The position numbers and the translations under genes are program-made. From an uncultured Roseobacter sp. (lineage in GTDB: Bacteria; Pseudomonadota; Alphaproteobacteria; Rhodobacterales; Rhodobacteraceae), in the NCBI RefSeq assembly GCF_947499265.1, contig NZ_CANMNK010000004.1:124001-188000 (forward strand): a DNA stretch of 64,000 nt, written 5' to 3'. Shown here piece after piece: positions 55,739-64,000 of the stretch; positions within the stretch are counted from its first letter, which is position 1; every line of letters begins with the position of its first letter. Under the pieces are notes generated by a model. It searched no databases. It worked only from the letters and a program-made list of their open reading frames with translations, and was not told the DNA's origin.

Positions 55739-57103
55739 GTGCCGGTGATTTGGTCGAAACATGCGCTGACATCGGAGGGTTGGGCGCGAGACGTCCGCGT
55801 CGATGTTGATGACGCGGGGCGCATTACGGATGTCCAGACAGAGCAAATGGCGCAGGGCACGCGCGCTGACATCTTGCTGCCGGCGCCGGTGAATGTGCAT
55901 AGTCACGCGTTTCAGCGGGCGATGGCCGGGCTTTCCGAGCGGCGGGGCCCCGACCCGTGCGACAGCTTCTGGACCTGGCGACAGCTGATGTTCCGCTTTC
56001 TTGATCAACTGACCCCGGATGATGTGGCAGCGATCACGGCTTTTGTGCAGATGGAGATGCTGGAGGCCGGGTTCGGCGCTTCGGTCGAGTTTCACTACCT
56101 GCACCATCAGCCGGGCGGCGCACCTTATGACCGCCTGTCCGAGATGTCAGAGCAGATCGTGAGCGCGGCGGAAACAAGCGGTATCGGGCTGACGCTTTTG
56201 CCCGTGCACTACCAATACGGTGGCTGTGACAAACGCGGCCTGGGGCCGGGGCAGGTGCGGTTTGGCAATGACCCTGAGCGATTTGCGAAACTGTGGCAGG
56301 GGGCGCAGCAGGCCGTAAAAACCCTGTCCAAAGATGCGGCAATAGGTGTCGCACCCCATTCCCTGCGCGCTGTCGCTCGGGAGGATCTGACCACAATTGC
56401 CGGGCTTGCGAAAGAGGGCCCGATCCATATGCACCTGGCAGAACAGCAAGCGGAAGTCGAAGAAGTGGAGGCCGCCTGGGGCGCACGCCCAACCGAATGG
56501 TTGCTCGACAACATCGACGTAACCGGGCGCTGGTGCCTGATCCATTGCACGCAACTGTCGCCGCGTGAGGTGGTACGGTTGGCGGCAACCGGTGCGGTTG
56601 CCGGGCTGTGCCCGATCACCGAAAGCAGCCTTGGCGATGGGATTTTTGACGGGGTGGGCTGGCAGGCCGCAGACGGGGCCATGGCGGTTGGGTCAGACAG
56701 CAATATCCGCATCTCCCTGGTCGAGGAACTGCGCACGCTGGAGTATTCGCAACGGTTGCGCGATCACGGCAGAGCGGTATTTGCAACGCAGGCGCAGTCG
56801 ACCGGTCGGGTCTTGTTCGACGCGGTGGTGTCGGGTGGGGCGCAGGCTGCGGCGCGGGGGCGCGGGGGGCTGCAACCGGGCGCCTGGGCGGATCTGCTGG
56901 CGCTCGACGGCGCCGCGCCTGACCTGATGGGGCGCGAGGGGGATACGATCCTCGACAGTTTCATCTTTGCGGGCGACCACCGGATGATCCGCGATGTCTG
57001 GTCCGCGGGGCGGCATTTGGTGCAGGACGGAGAACACATTCGCCATCGCGCGATCTGTGACCGCTATGTCAGGACCCTCGCCAAGCTCCGGGATGTGATG
57101 TGA
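55739..57103 (+). CDS. hutF: Formimidoylglutamate deiminase HutF
   Basis: The 454-residue amidohydrolase converts N-formimidoylglutamate to N-formylglutamate and ammonia. It shows LLPAPVNVHSHAFQRAMAGL (metal HxH near residue 52), EFHYLHHQPGG, HMHLAEQQAEVEEV (His ligand) and VAGLCPITESSLGDGIF with MAVGSDSNIRISLVEELRTL (catalytic Asp). GTG 55739 has GGAG six bases upstream. Other in-frame starts upstream lie in the operator region. Its stop overlaps the hutC GTG (GTGA). Confidence 0.93.
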   Translation: MPVIWSKHALTSEGWARDVRVDVDDAGRITDVQTEQMAQGTRADILLPAPVNVHSHAFQRAMAGLSERRGPDPCDSFWTWRQLMFRFLDQLTPDDVAAITAFVQMEMLEAGFGASVEFHYLHHQPGGAPYDRLSEMSEQIVSAAETSGIGLTLLPVHYQYGGCDKRGLGPGQVRFGNDPERFAKLWQGAQQAVKTLSKDAAIGVAPHSLRAVAREDLTTIAGLAKEGPIHMHLAEQQAEVEEVEAAWGARPTEWLLDNIDVTGRWCLIHCTQLSPREVVRLAATGAVAGLCPITESSLGDGIFDGVGWQAADGAMAVGSDSNIRISLVEELRTLEYSQRLRDHGRAVFATQAQSTGRVLFDAVVSGGAQAAARGRGGLQPGAWADLLALDGAAPDLMGREGDTILDSFIFAGDHRMIRDVWSAGRHLVQDGEHIRHRAICDRYVRTLAKLRDVM

Positions 57104-57798
57104 CAGCGCCCGTCTTCAACAGCTGGCAGGCGGTGCGCGACGAGGTGTTGCGCCGACTGCAAGCGCGGATCTGGCGCCCCGGCGAGATGATCCCGAATGA
57201 GGCGGATCTGGCCGATGAACTGGGCTGCGCGCGGGTCACGGTGAACCGGGCCTTGCGGGCGCTCTCTGATGCCGGGCTGTTGGAGCGTCGGCGCAAAGCG
57301 GGCACGCGGGTGGCGCTGCACCCCGTCCGGCGCGCGACGCTTGAAATTCCGATGATCCGACGACAGATCGAGCAGGCTGGCCACGCCTATGGTTATCACC
57401 TGATTTCGGCTGGGCGGGCGGTGCCAGACGCTGCGCTGCAAACCTATATGCGCGCAAGATCGGATGGGTTTTTGCAGGTCCGTGCGGTGCACCTGCAAGA
57501 TGGCGTGCCGTTTGTGGCAGAGGATCGCTGGATCAATCTGGAAACGGTGCCGGCTGCGTCCAGCCAGGATTTTTCACAGGTCAGTGCCAATGAATGGCTG
57601 TTGCAACACGCGCCGTTCTCGCGTGGCGATATTGCCTTCGCAGCAGAAAACGCTTCCGCCGAAACCGCCGATCTGTTGCAAACGCAGGTCGGCGCGGCCG
57701 TTTTCGTGACAGAGCGCACCACGTGGTTTGAAGCGCGCTCCGTCACTTTTGTGCGGTTGAGCTTTGCCCCCGGCTACCGGATGCAGACCGAGATCTGA
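57100..57798 (+). CDS. hutC: GntR-family histidine utilisation repressor HutC
   Basis: The 232-residue protein has a GntR winged helix (RPGEMIPNEADLADELGCAR and VTVNRALRALSDAGLLERRR) at residues 26-66 followed by a UbiC-like ligand domain with RAVHLQDGVPFVAEDRWIN, typical of HutC, which responds to urocanate. It starts with GTG overlapping hutF. The operator between hutI and hutF is its likely target. It ends 5 bases before the stop of a convergent gene. Confidence 0.93.
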   Translation: MTAPVFNSWQAVRDEVLRRLQARIWRPGEMIPNEADLADELGCARVTVNRALRALSDAGLLERRRKAGTRVALHPVRRATLEIPMIRRQIEQAGHAYGYHLISAGRAVPDAALQTYMRARSDGFLQVRAVHLQDGVPFVAEDRWINLETVPAASSQDFSQVSANEWLLQHAPFSRGDIAFAAENASAETADLLQTQVGAAVFVTERTTWFEARSVTFVRLSFAPGYRMQTEI

Positions 57799-57802
57799 TG
57801 GC

Positions 57803-58636
57803 TCAGGTCTCTTTGCGGTCGTCGACGATGTTCAACTGCGCCATGCCGCTTTGCCCCAGATCGACCGAGGAGAACGGTCCGCCGTGGCACATCTGCCCCG
57901 GGTCGGTCACATCTACGGGCCCCGCCTCGGCGAGCACAGTTTGCGCGAATTGCTCGGCGTTGTCTTTGGGCCGGTAGCCCAGAAAGGCGGCTTTGGCATT
58001 GTCCACCGGCGCGCGGTCGTTGTTGGACACGCCGTAGATGATGGCAAAGCCCACCGAGGGGGTGTCGATGGCGCGGGTGACCAACTGAATGAGATCATCG
58101 TAGCTGAGCCACGATCCCAACGCGCGGGTGTTGCTGACCTGCGCGCAGGAGAGAATGCGCAGATGCACCGATTCCAGCTGGCGCTTTTCCCAATACATGC
58201 GGCCCAGATCTTCGGTGAAGCATTTTGCGAGGCCATAGAAGGTGTCGGGGCGATGCGGGACGTCGATGCCGATGCATTCGGATTTGGGGTACATGCCGAC
58301 CGCGTGGATCGAGGAGGCGTAGACAATCCGTTTCACCCCCGCTTTGTAGCCCGCCTCCCAGATGTTATAGGAGCCAACGAAATTGGGGCCGAGCAGCTCT
58401 TCGAAGGGTTTTTCATCGACGATGGCCCCGAAGTGGATCACCATATCCGCGCCCTCGAGGACGGGGGCGATCTGTGCCATATCCGCCAGATCGGCCTGCA
58501 CATAGGTTTCACCGTCATAGAGCGTGCCGATGTCTTCGGCGATATCCGTGCTGACCAGCGTGTCGCACATCGCCGCCAGCGGTTCACGCAAATACGACCC
58601 CAAACGGCCTGCGGCCCCTGTCAAAACCAGTTTCAT
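57803..58636 (-). CDS. NAD-dependent epimerase/dehydratase-family protein, uronate-dehydrogenase-like
   Basis: The 277-residue short-chain dehydrogenase starts LVLTGAAGRLGSYLREPLA (GxxGxxG), with QADLADMAQIAPVLEGADMV and the catalytic Tyr/Lys set in DTFYGLAKCFTEDLGRMYWE. The SSIHAVGMYP block and FYGLAK are shared with uronate (galacturonate) dehydrogenases, which oxidise uronic acids to lactones. The substrate is not proved. It lies just before an FAD oxidoreductase gene on the same strand, 18 bases apart, and ends close to hutC. Confidence 0.85.
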   Translation of the reverse strand: MKLVLTGAAGRLGSYLREPLAAMCDTLVSTDIAEDIGTLYDGETYVQADLADMAQIAPVLEGADMVIHFGAIVDEKPFEELLGPNFVGSYNIWEAGYKAGVKRIVYASSIHAVGMYPKSECIGIDVPHRPDTFYGLAKCFTEDLGRMYWEKRQLESVHLRILSCAQVSNTRALGSWLSYDDLIQLVTRAIDTPSVGFAIIYGVSNNDRAPVDNAKAAFLGYRPKDNAEQFAQTVLAEAGPVDVTDPGQMCHGGPFSSVDLGQSGMAQLNIVDDRKET

Positions 58637-58654
58637 AGTTGTCCTTCCTTGCCG

Positions 58655-59848
58655 TCAGATGACGGCCTTTTCCAAGAATTTCTCACCGCGCAGAACCCGG
58701 TCCACATAGAAGGGTGCGAGGTCCAGAGTGCGGTATTCACCATAGGCAATCTGTTCCGCCAGCCCGCGCCCCAAAGCCGGTGCTTGCTGTAACCCGTGAC
58801 CGGAAAACCCGTTGATGAACATGAAGTTGCCGACCTCCGGATGCGGGCCGACAATCGCGTTCTGATCCAGCGTATTGTAGTCGTAATGCCCGACCCACAT
58901 GTTGATCAGCTTGATCTCTTCGAACTGGGGGATGCGGGTGGCGATGATCGGCCAGAACTTATCTTCCCACAACGCATGATCGGCGTTGAAATCGTCATGT
59001 GCCACCGCGGGGTCATCATCCGGCGGCCCGCCCGCAAGATAATAGCGCCCGTCGGTGCGCATGTGTACGCCCGAGGGGTCAATGGTCAGCGGCAGATCAC
59101 GGTCCAACGGGTGCGCGGCATCGAAGATATAGGTGTAGCGCTTGCGCGGCTCGATCGGAATATCAAGCCCCGCCATCTGCGCGGTCTGCGCCCCGCGTGT
59201 GCCGGAGGCGTTGACCACCGTGCCGCAGGCCACATTGCCGCCCGTCTTGAGCGTCACGCCTGCGACGCGATTGCCTGCGCGCGCGATGGCAATGACCTCG
59301 TCGGCCACATATTCCACATCGTTTTTTCGCGCCATGCGTTTGAACCAGTCAAACATCGTGCCGCCGTCAAAATACCCCTCGTCGATCAGGTTGTGGTTCG
59401 CCCCCAGAATGTCATCGAGCATATAGAAGGGGTAGTCTGCCGCGATCTCCTCCGGGGTCATGAATCTTGTCCCCGCCCCAAGGCCTGCCTGTACCTTCTG
59501 GCTATCGCGCAGGGTGTCCGCAAATTCCGGCGTATCGGCCATATACATGTAGCCGTAGCTTTGCAGCACCAGTTCCGGCACGTCCGGGTCGTCGCCCATG
59601 AAGCTTTGGAAATTCTTGATGAAGTCCGCCCCGAACTGCGAAATGCCGATGTTGACCTTGTTGGAGAACTGCTGCCGGATGCAGCTATTGGTGTGGCTGG
59701 TACCGGCGAATTCATAGCTGGGGTCCTTTTCGACCACCAGAATGCGACCGTCAAACCCGGCCATCTGTGTCAGCCACCATGCGACGCTTGACCCATAGAT
59801 GGCCCCGCCAATGATGACGACATCATAAGATGAATGCTGCTGTGTCAT
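58655..59848 (-). CDS. FAD-dependent amine/glycine oxidase (DAO family)
   Basis: The 397-residue flavoenzyme has the Rossmann start SYDVVIIGGAIYGSSVAWWL, GFDGRILVVEKDPSYEFAGT, NASGTRGAQTAQMAGLDIPI and the C-terminal GLQQAPALGRGLAEQIAYG that holds the isoalloxazine side. It belongs to the glycine/D-amino acid oxidase (DadA, sarcosine oxidase) group. It is cytoplasmic. GGGGGGA before ATG 59848 fixes the start. The exact amine substrate is unknown. Confidence 0.86.
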   Translation of the reverse strand: MTQQHSSYDVVIIGGAIYGSSVAWWLTQMAGFDGRILVVEKDPSYEFAGTSHTNSCIRQQFSNKVNIGISQFGADFIKNFQSFMGDDPDVPELVLQSYGYMYMADTPEFADTLRDSQKVQAGLGAGTRFMTPEEIAADYPFYMLDDILGANHNLIDEGYFDGGTMFDWFKRMARKNDVEYVADEVIAIARAGNRVAGVTLKTGGNVACGTVVNASGTRGAQTAQMAGLDIPIEPRKRYTYIFDAAHPLDRDLPLTIDPSGVHMRTDGRYYLAGGPPDDDPAVAHDDFNADHALWEDKFWPIIATRIPQFEEIKLINMWVGHYDYNTLDQNAIVGPHPEVGNFMFINGFSGHGLQQAPALGRGLAEQIAYGEYRTLDLAPFYVDRVLRGEKFLEKAVI

Positions 59849-59914
59849 GATCCCCCCACGTCCGCGTTGCCTCTGGAACACGGGCGATATGGGTTCGTCA
59901 AGCTTTGTGAATTC

Positions 59915-60526
59915 TCATGTTGAAAAGGGCTGGTCCAGCGCGCGTGCCACAAGCTCCAGCCGATCCTGACCATAGAACATGTCGCCGTCCACAAAATAGG
60001 TCGGAGAGCCAAAGACACCCAGACGAATGGCGTCGGCCGTATTGGCGTCATGCTGTTGCTGTGTCTCCTCACTGCGGGCCGCATCCAGCAGCGCATGGCC
60101 GTCCAGCCCCAGAGAGTTTGCGACGCTAGATATCATCTGCGGATCGGCCTGATCCGCGTCGTCCCGCCAATGCGCCTGCAGCAGCGCGCGCGACAGTGCG
60201 TCGACGTCCAGGCCAGCGGATTGCGCGGCAATGATCGCCCCATTCCCCAGAGCCAGCGGGTTGTCGTGATGTTTGGGGCGACGCTTGATCCACGGCAGAT
60301 CGCGATACTCCGCCCACCGCATGATCTCGCGGCCAAAATAATATGCTTTATGGGCTTTGGAGCGCGCCTTGAACGGTGTGCTGCCCGCGGCCACCATGAC
60401 CGGATCAAGATCAAACGGGCGGTGAATGACCTTTGCCCCTTTTTCATCGGCAATTTCGGCCAGCCGCCACGCGCCCAGATAGGCAAAGACCGAGTGGCAG
60501 GAATAGAAATACTCAATGGTTTTCAT
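59915..60526 (-). CDS. 2-hydroxychromene-2-carboxylate isomerase family (GST kappa)
   Basis: The 203-residue protein is of the DsbA-fold GST-kappa type: EYFYSCHSVFAYLGAWRLAE with catalytic-site Ser, RPFDLDPVMVAAG and the ending GVFGSPTYFVDGDMFYGQDR. HCCA isomerases work in naphthalene-type ring breakdown and use glutathione; many relatives have no such pathway, so the true substrate is open. Start MKTIEYFY at 60526 lies 5 bases after the stop of the upstream kinase-like gene. Confidence 0.88.
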   Translation of the reverse strand: MKTIEYFYSCHSVFAYLGAWRLAEIADEKGAKVIHRPFDLDPVMVAAGSTPFKARSKAHKAYYFGREIMRWAEYRDLPWIKRRPKHHDNPLALGNGAIIAAQSAGLDVDALSRALLQAHWRDDADQADPQMISSVANSLGLDGHALLDAARSEETQQQHDANTADAIRLGVFGSPTYFVDGDMFYGQDRLELVARALDQPFST

Positions 60527-60530
60527 CTGA

Positions 60531-61550
60531 TCATCCTTTCTGCGCCAGGTTGCGCGCATCTTTGGCCATCAAGGCGATCACGTCGCGCAACCGGCCGGTG
60601 TCTTTTGGGTTTGAGGCGTTGCCGTCCAGCCCCCGGCGCAACACGCCCTGCAAAATGGCAAGCAACCGGAAGTAGGAAAAGACGACATAGAAATTCCAAT
60701 GCGCGGGCGTCGGGATGTTGCGGCGCGCGCAATAGGCGGCCACATATGCCTCCTCCTCCGGCAGGCCAAGGCCCGCGCGATCCACGCCGCCAAGACCCCG
60801 AAAGTGTCCCTTGTGCGGCAATCGCCAGTGCATGCATTGATAGGCAAGGTCGGCCAGCGGGTGCCCCAGCGTGCTCAGCTCCCAATCGAGCAGGGCAACG
60901 ACCTCCTGGCGCTCCGGGGCGAAGATCATGTTATCGATGCGGAAATCGCCGTGCACGATGCTGCTGGCCCCGTCATCAGCCACCATATGCTCGCCCAGCC
61001 AATCCATCAGCCACTCCGCATCCGCGAGCACCTCCGTTGCCGTATCACGATACTGGCCGGACCAGCGCCCGACCTGCCGGGCGAAGTAATTGCCGGGCTT
61101 GCCATAGTCCTCCAGCCCGACCGATTTGGGATCGATGCTGTGAAGTGCCGCAAGCACGCTGTTCATCGCATCGTAGATTTGAGCGCGGGTACAGATCTCC
61201 AGCTCCGGCAAGGCCGGGTCCCAGAAAATACGCCCCTCCACCATCTGCATGACCATGAACTGCGTGCCCATCGGGCTCTCTTCACCCGAGAGGTGATAGA
61301 CGCGCGGCACCGGCACGTCGGTGTCGACCAGCGCCTTCATCACCCGGTATTCGCGGTCCACCGCATGGGCGGATTTCAGGAGCTTGCCCGGCGGTTTTGC
61401 CCTTAGCACAAAAGCCTGCGCGCCACTTTTGATCAGATAGGTGGGGTTGGACTGCCCGTCAGAAAATTTCTCGATGCTGTCCAGCCGCTCAAACCCTGTC
61501 ACATGGTCGGCAAGATAGGCTGCAAGCGCGTCTGGGTCGTACCGGTGCAT
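60531..61550 (-). CDS. APH-family phosphotransferase (ACAD10/11-like kinase)
   Basis: The 339-residue protein shows the aminoglycoside-phosphotransferase fold: [15 protein letters not shown] loop, [20 protein letters not shown] (catalytic HGD and N) and [20 protein letters not shown] (metal D). ACAD10/11 kinases phosphorylate 4-hydroxyacyl-CoAs in mammals; bacterial copies neighbour acyl-CoA dehydrogenases as here. ATG 61550 is preferred (AAGGA seven bases before); 61565 is an alternative. It is divergent from the acyl-CoA dehydrogenase gene. Confidence 0.86.
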   Translation of the reverse strand: MHRYDPDALAAYLADHVTGFERLDSIEKFSDGQSNPTYLIKSGAQAFVLRAKPPGKLLKSAHAVDREYRVMKALVDTDVPVPRVYHLSGEESPMGTQFMVMQMVEGRIFWDPALPELEICTRAQIYDAMNSVLAALHSIDPKSVGLEDYGKPGNYFARQVGRWSGQYRDTATEVLADAEWLMDWLGEHMVADDGASSIVHGDFRIDNMIFAPERQEVVALLDWELSTLGHPLADLAYQCMHWRLPHKGHFRGLGGVDRAGLGLPEEEAYVAAYCARRNIPTPAHWNFYVVFSYFRLLAILQGVLRRGLDGNASNPKDTGRLRDVIALMAKDARNLAQKG

Positions 61551-61646
61551 CGCGAAATCCTTCATGGCCCATGGACAAGTCCCGGTGATCTAAGCAAGTC
61601 TGCGGCGGCGGGGAAAGTCCCGATCGTGTCAAAGGAGGAGTGCGAC

Positions 61647-62882
61647 GTGGATATGAACTTTGGCATGGCGGAGAAAAACCGCGACCTTCTGGGCCGTGTG
61701 GCGGCGATGATCCGCGATGATGTGATGCCGATGGAGGCAGAATACCATGCAGAGATTGGCAAGGGGGATCGCTGGCAATATACCGACCGACAAGCGGAAA
61801 TTCTCGAAGGGTTGAAGGCCAAGGCCAAGGCGGCGGGGTTGTGGAATTTCTGGCTCACCGACTCCGAAAAGGGATTCGGCCTGACCACCGTTGAATATGC
61901 CTATTTCGCCGAAGAAATGGGCAAGACGCCGCTGGGCGCGGAGGTTTTCAACTGCTCGGCACCGGACACCGGCAACATGGAGGTGTTCGAGCGCTACGGG
62001 ACATCTGCGATGAAAGAGCAGTGGCTGGCGCGGTTGCTGGAAGGTGAGATTCGGTCTGCCTACCTGATGACGGAGCCGGAGGTTGCCTCGTCAGACGCCA
62101 CCAATATCGCGATGTCCTGTGTGCGGCAGGGCAATGATTATGTCCTGAACGGCGAGAAATACTGGGCCTCTGGCGCCGGCGATCCGCGCTGCAAGGTCTA
62201 TATCGTGATGGTGCGCACCGGCGACGACGCCGCCGCCAAACACAAGCGCCATTCGATGATCGTGGTGGACGCCGCGACGCCGGGTATTGAGATACTGCGC
62301 CCGATGAAGGTCTTTGGCCATGACGACGCGCCCCACGGGCACATGCATATCCGTTTTTCCGACGTGCGCGTGCCTGCGGAGAACATGTTGCTGGGCGAAG
62401 GGCGCGGTTTTGAGATTGCACAAGGTCGCCTGGGGCCGGGGCGGATCCACCATTGCATGCGGTCGGTCGGGCAAGCGGAGGCCGCGCTGGAATTGCTGTG
62501 CCGCCGGTCTTTGCAGAAAGAGGCCTTTGGCAAGCCGCTGGTGCAGTTGGGTGCGAATTTCGACATCATTGCGGAGGCGCGTATGGAGATCGAACAGGCG
62601 CGGCTATTGTGCCTGAAAGCGGCGTGGATGATGGATCAGGGGGACGCCCGCGCGGCAGCGCCCTGGATCAGCCAGATCAAGGTGGTTGCCCCGCGCATGG
62701 CGTTGAAGGTGATCGATGAGGCGATGCAGATGCACGGCGGGCAGGGCATCAGCCAGGACACGCCGCTGGCCATGGCCTGGACCTGGCAACGCGCGCTGCG
62801 TTTTGCGGATGGGCCCGATGCGGTGCACCGCCGACAGGTCGCGCGCGCGGAGTTGCGAAAGCATACGCAGGAAAAGATCTGA
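61647..62882 (+). CDS. Acyl-CoA dehydrogenase (ACAD10/11-like)
   Basis: The 411-residue flavoenzyme oxidises an acyl-CoA to the enoyl-CoA. FAD and substrate blocks are [38 protein letters not shown] and the C-terminal [20 protein letters not shown] with the [14 protein letters not shown] ending. I choose GTG 61647 since AGGAGG stands eight bases before it; ATG 61653 follows closely. It is divergent from the APH-like kinase, so both probably act on a hydroxyacyl-CoA. Confidence 0.9.
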   Translation: MDMNFGMAEKNRDLLGRVAAMIRDDVMPMEAEYHAEIGKGDRWQYTDRQAEILEGLKAKAKAAGLWNFWLTDSEKGFGLTTVEYAYFAEEMGKTPLGAEVFNCSAPDTGNMEVFERYGTSAMKEQWLARLLEGEIRSAYLMTEPEVASSDATNIAMSCVRQGNDYVLNGEKYWASGAGDPRCKVYIVMVRTGDDAAAKHKRHSMIVVDAATPGIEILRPMKVFGHDDAPHGHMHIRFSDVRVPAENMLLGEGRGFEIAQGRLGPGRIHHCMRSVGQAEAALELLCRRSLQKEAFGKPLVQLGANFDIIAEARMEIEQARLLCLKAAWMMDQGDARAAAPWISQIKVVAPRMALKVIDEAMQMHGGQGISQDTPLAMAWTWQRALRFADGPDAVHRRQVARAELRKHTQEKI

Positions 62883-62933
62883 GTTTTTTGACAGTCGTTT
62901 TGCGACGGCCCGCTATACCCGCTGGTTTCGGCC

Positions 62934-63007
62934 ATAATATCGCATATTATCAATTTTGTGAATTTTTGATGGAGGCTTTGAAGTCATATAATTGATTAAC
63001 ATCAATT
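62934..63007 (+). promoter_or_regulatory. AT-rich promoter region with two palindromes
   Basis: The 221-base gap before the dipeptidase gene holds ATAATAT-CGC-ATATTAT (62934-62950) and AATTGAT-TAAC-ATCAATT (62990-63007), both perfect 7-bp inverted repeats in AT-rich DNA. They look like operator half-sites. The second has the same ATTGAT half-site as the BetI operator but shorter spacing. No factor is identified. Confidence 0.45.
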
Positions 63008-63103
63008 CGTTTAAGCGAGTTCAATCACACGAGATGCCGGTCTACAGCCATTTCGGTCGTTTTTTGAATTGAGCGGCGCCGGTTTCTCTCTCACAGTGCA
63101 CAC

Positions 63104-64000
63104 ATGCGCGCGCCACTCATAGACAATCTGCAATATGCAAATTTTTCACCTCGCATCTTTGAGCAAATGCGCGAGGGCGGCGTCGATGCGGTGCATGTCA
63201 CGATCGCCTATCATGAGACGTTCCGTGAAATGGTGCTTAATCTGGAGCGTTGGAACCGGTGGTTCGAGGATCATCCCGATTTGATCTTCAAAGGAACAAG
63301 AGGGCAGGATGTGCGCAGGGCGCAAGAGACCGGGCGCACCGCGATTTTCTTTGGCTTCCAGAACCCGAGCCCGATTGAGGATGACATTGGGCTGGTGGAA
63401 ATTTGCCACCAACTGGGCATCCGCTTCATGCAACTGACCTATAACAATCAGTCGCTGCTGGCGACGGGCTGTTACGAGGAGGATGACACCGGCCTGACAC
63501 GGATGGGCAAGCAGGTGGTGGCCGAGATGAACCGGGTCGGCATGGTCGTCGACATGTCGCATTCCGCGGAGCGTTCCACACTTGAGGCGATTGCGCAGTC
63601 GACCCGTCCCATCGCCATCACCCATGCCAACCCGCATTGGTGGCATGCGGCGCTGCGCAACAAATCCGACCGTGTTTTGTCCGCGCTGACGGAGGCCGGA
63701 GGGATGCTGGGCTTTTCGATGTATCCGCATCATCTGGCGGGCGGCGGTGCCTGCACGCTGGAAAGCTTCTGTGGTATGATTGCGGAGGCCGCGGAGCGGT
63801 ACGGCGCGCGCAATCTGGGTCTTGGATCGGACCTCTGTCAGGATCAGCCCGATAGCGTCGTGGAATGGATGCGGGTGGGGCGGTGGTCAAAAACCATAGA
63901 CTACGGCGAGGGATCAGCCGCAAACGCGGGCTTCCCACCGATGCCAGACTGGTTTGAGGACAACAGGGATTTTGGCAATATACGCAAAGGGTTGCTGGAT
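63104..64000 (+). CDS. M19 membrane-dipeptidase-like protein, partial
   Basis: Open to the window edge, 299 residues seen. The central and C-terminal parts match renal-dipeptidase-like (M19) proteins: FMQLTYNNQSLLATGCYEED, VVDMSHSAERSTLEAIAQST (His ligand) and PIAITHANPHWW (His ligand), ending GLGSDLCQD with the expected Asp. The N-terminus lacks the usual D-x-H-x-D metal motif and reads MRAPLIDNLQYANFSPR instead. It might be a divergent subfamily that keeps only part of the zinc site, or uses another substrate. ATG 63104 has no clear ribosome site. Confidence 0.8.
   Translation, partial: MRAPLIDNLQYANFSPRIFEQMREGGVDAVHVTIAYHETFREMVLNLERWNRWFEDHPDLIFKGTRGQDVRRAQETGRTAIFFGFQNPSPIEDDIGLVEICHQLGIRFMQLTYNNQSLLATGCYEEDDTGLTRMGKQVVAEMNRVGMVVDMSHSAERSTLEAIAQSTRPIAITHANPHWWHAALRNKSDRVLSALTEAGGMLGFSMYPHHLAGGGACTLESFCGMIAEAAERYGARNLGLGSDLCQDQPDSVVEWMRVGRWSKTIDYGEGSAANAGFPPMPDWFEDNRDFGNIRKGLLD

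Noticed and set aside
1-64000. tRNA, rRNA, CRISPR arrays, IS elements
   Set aside because: Looked for T-loop GTTCGAATC-like sequences, regular direct repeats with spacers and transposase motifs by eye; none found.

Overview
The window reads as chromosomal DNA of an aerobic, heterotrophic alphaproteobacterium of the Roseobacter/Rhodobacteraceae type. This is inferred from the high-GC, densely packed genes, a betICBA choline-sulfate cluster, a PccR-type regulator beside propionyl-CoA carboxylase genes with TTTGCAAA-like boxes, a DnaA-like HdaA ATPase, a short insertion-free ProS and many small lipoproteins. Gene spacing is tight: many neighbours on one strand share ATGA or GTGA, and five convergent pairs overlap or abut at their stop codons. 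I saw no rRNA, tRNA, IS element, prophage or CRISPR array.

Layout. 1-3.4 kb: the end of an SLC13-type permease, an unknown protein followed by an HTH protein and a small membrane protein, then a YebC-family protein. 3.6-6.5 kb: a small unknown gene, argP divergent from a LysE/ArgO exporter, and an EamA transporter. 6.5-11.9 kb: the bet cluster (repressor, choline sulfatase, betaine aldehyde dehydrogenase, choline dehydrogenase) behind a perfect palindromic operator; it turns choline-O-sulfate into glycine betaine. 11.9-25.4 kb: a secreted nuclease, a PccR-like regulator, an MFS exporter, and the propionyl-CoA to succinyl-CoA route (pccB, pccA, methylmalonyl-CoA mutase) interleaved with RidA, cupin and small lipoprotein genes. 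25.5-28.7 kb: VOC, GNAT, TerB/DnaJ, an EEP nuclease and a small secreted protein. 28.7-34.3 kb: ppx, ppk1, hdaA and an AI-2E family permease on the minus strand. 34.4-41.9 kb: fasciclin protein, proS, DUF2937, the lipoprotein-releasing ABC system, a malate/lactate-type dehydrogenase, a small DMT protein, a c-type cytochrome lipoprotein and an HExxH lipoprotein. 42.0-45.3 kb: a repeat-rich gap, a two-frame AlbA_2 (Schlafen-type) gene of lower GC, and parE. 45.4-50.5 kb: AhpD-like protein, dienelactone-hydrolase-like enzyme, MATE pump, TPR protein. 50.5-57.8 kb: the full histidine utilisation locus hutUGHI / hutF-hutC using the deiminase plus formylglutamate deformylase branch. 57.8-64 kb: uronate-dehydrogenase-like SDR, FAD amine oxidase, GST-kappa isomerase, an APH-type kinase divergent from an acyl-CoA dehydrogenase, and the start of an M19 dipeptidase-like protein.

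Most of the window is ordinary core metabolism. The best candidates for something new are: the AlbA_2 gene after parE, whose halves lie in two frames joined at a T TTA AAG heptamer (programmed -1 frameshift or recent break), next to a hairpin repeat whose stems vary while base pairing is kept; two gene-free, hairpin-rich stretches ending in terminators (about 19.0-19.2 kb and 47.5-47.7 kb); and tandem 8-bp TTTGCAAA-like boxes before pccR and pccB. All functions are inferred from translated sequence and remembered family features; no search was run.
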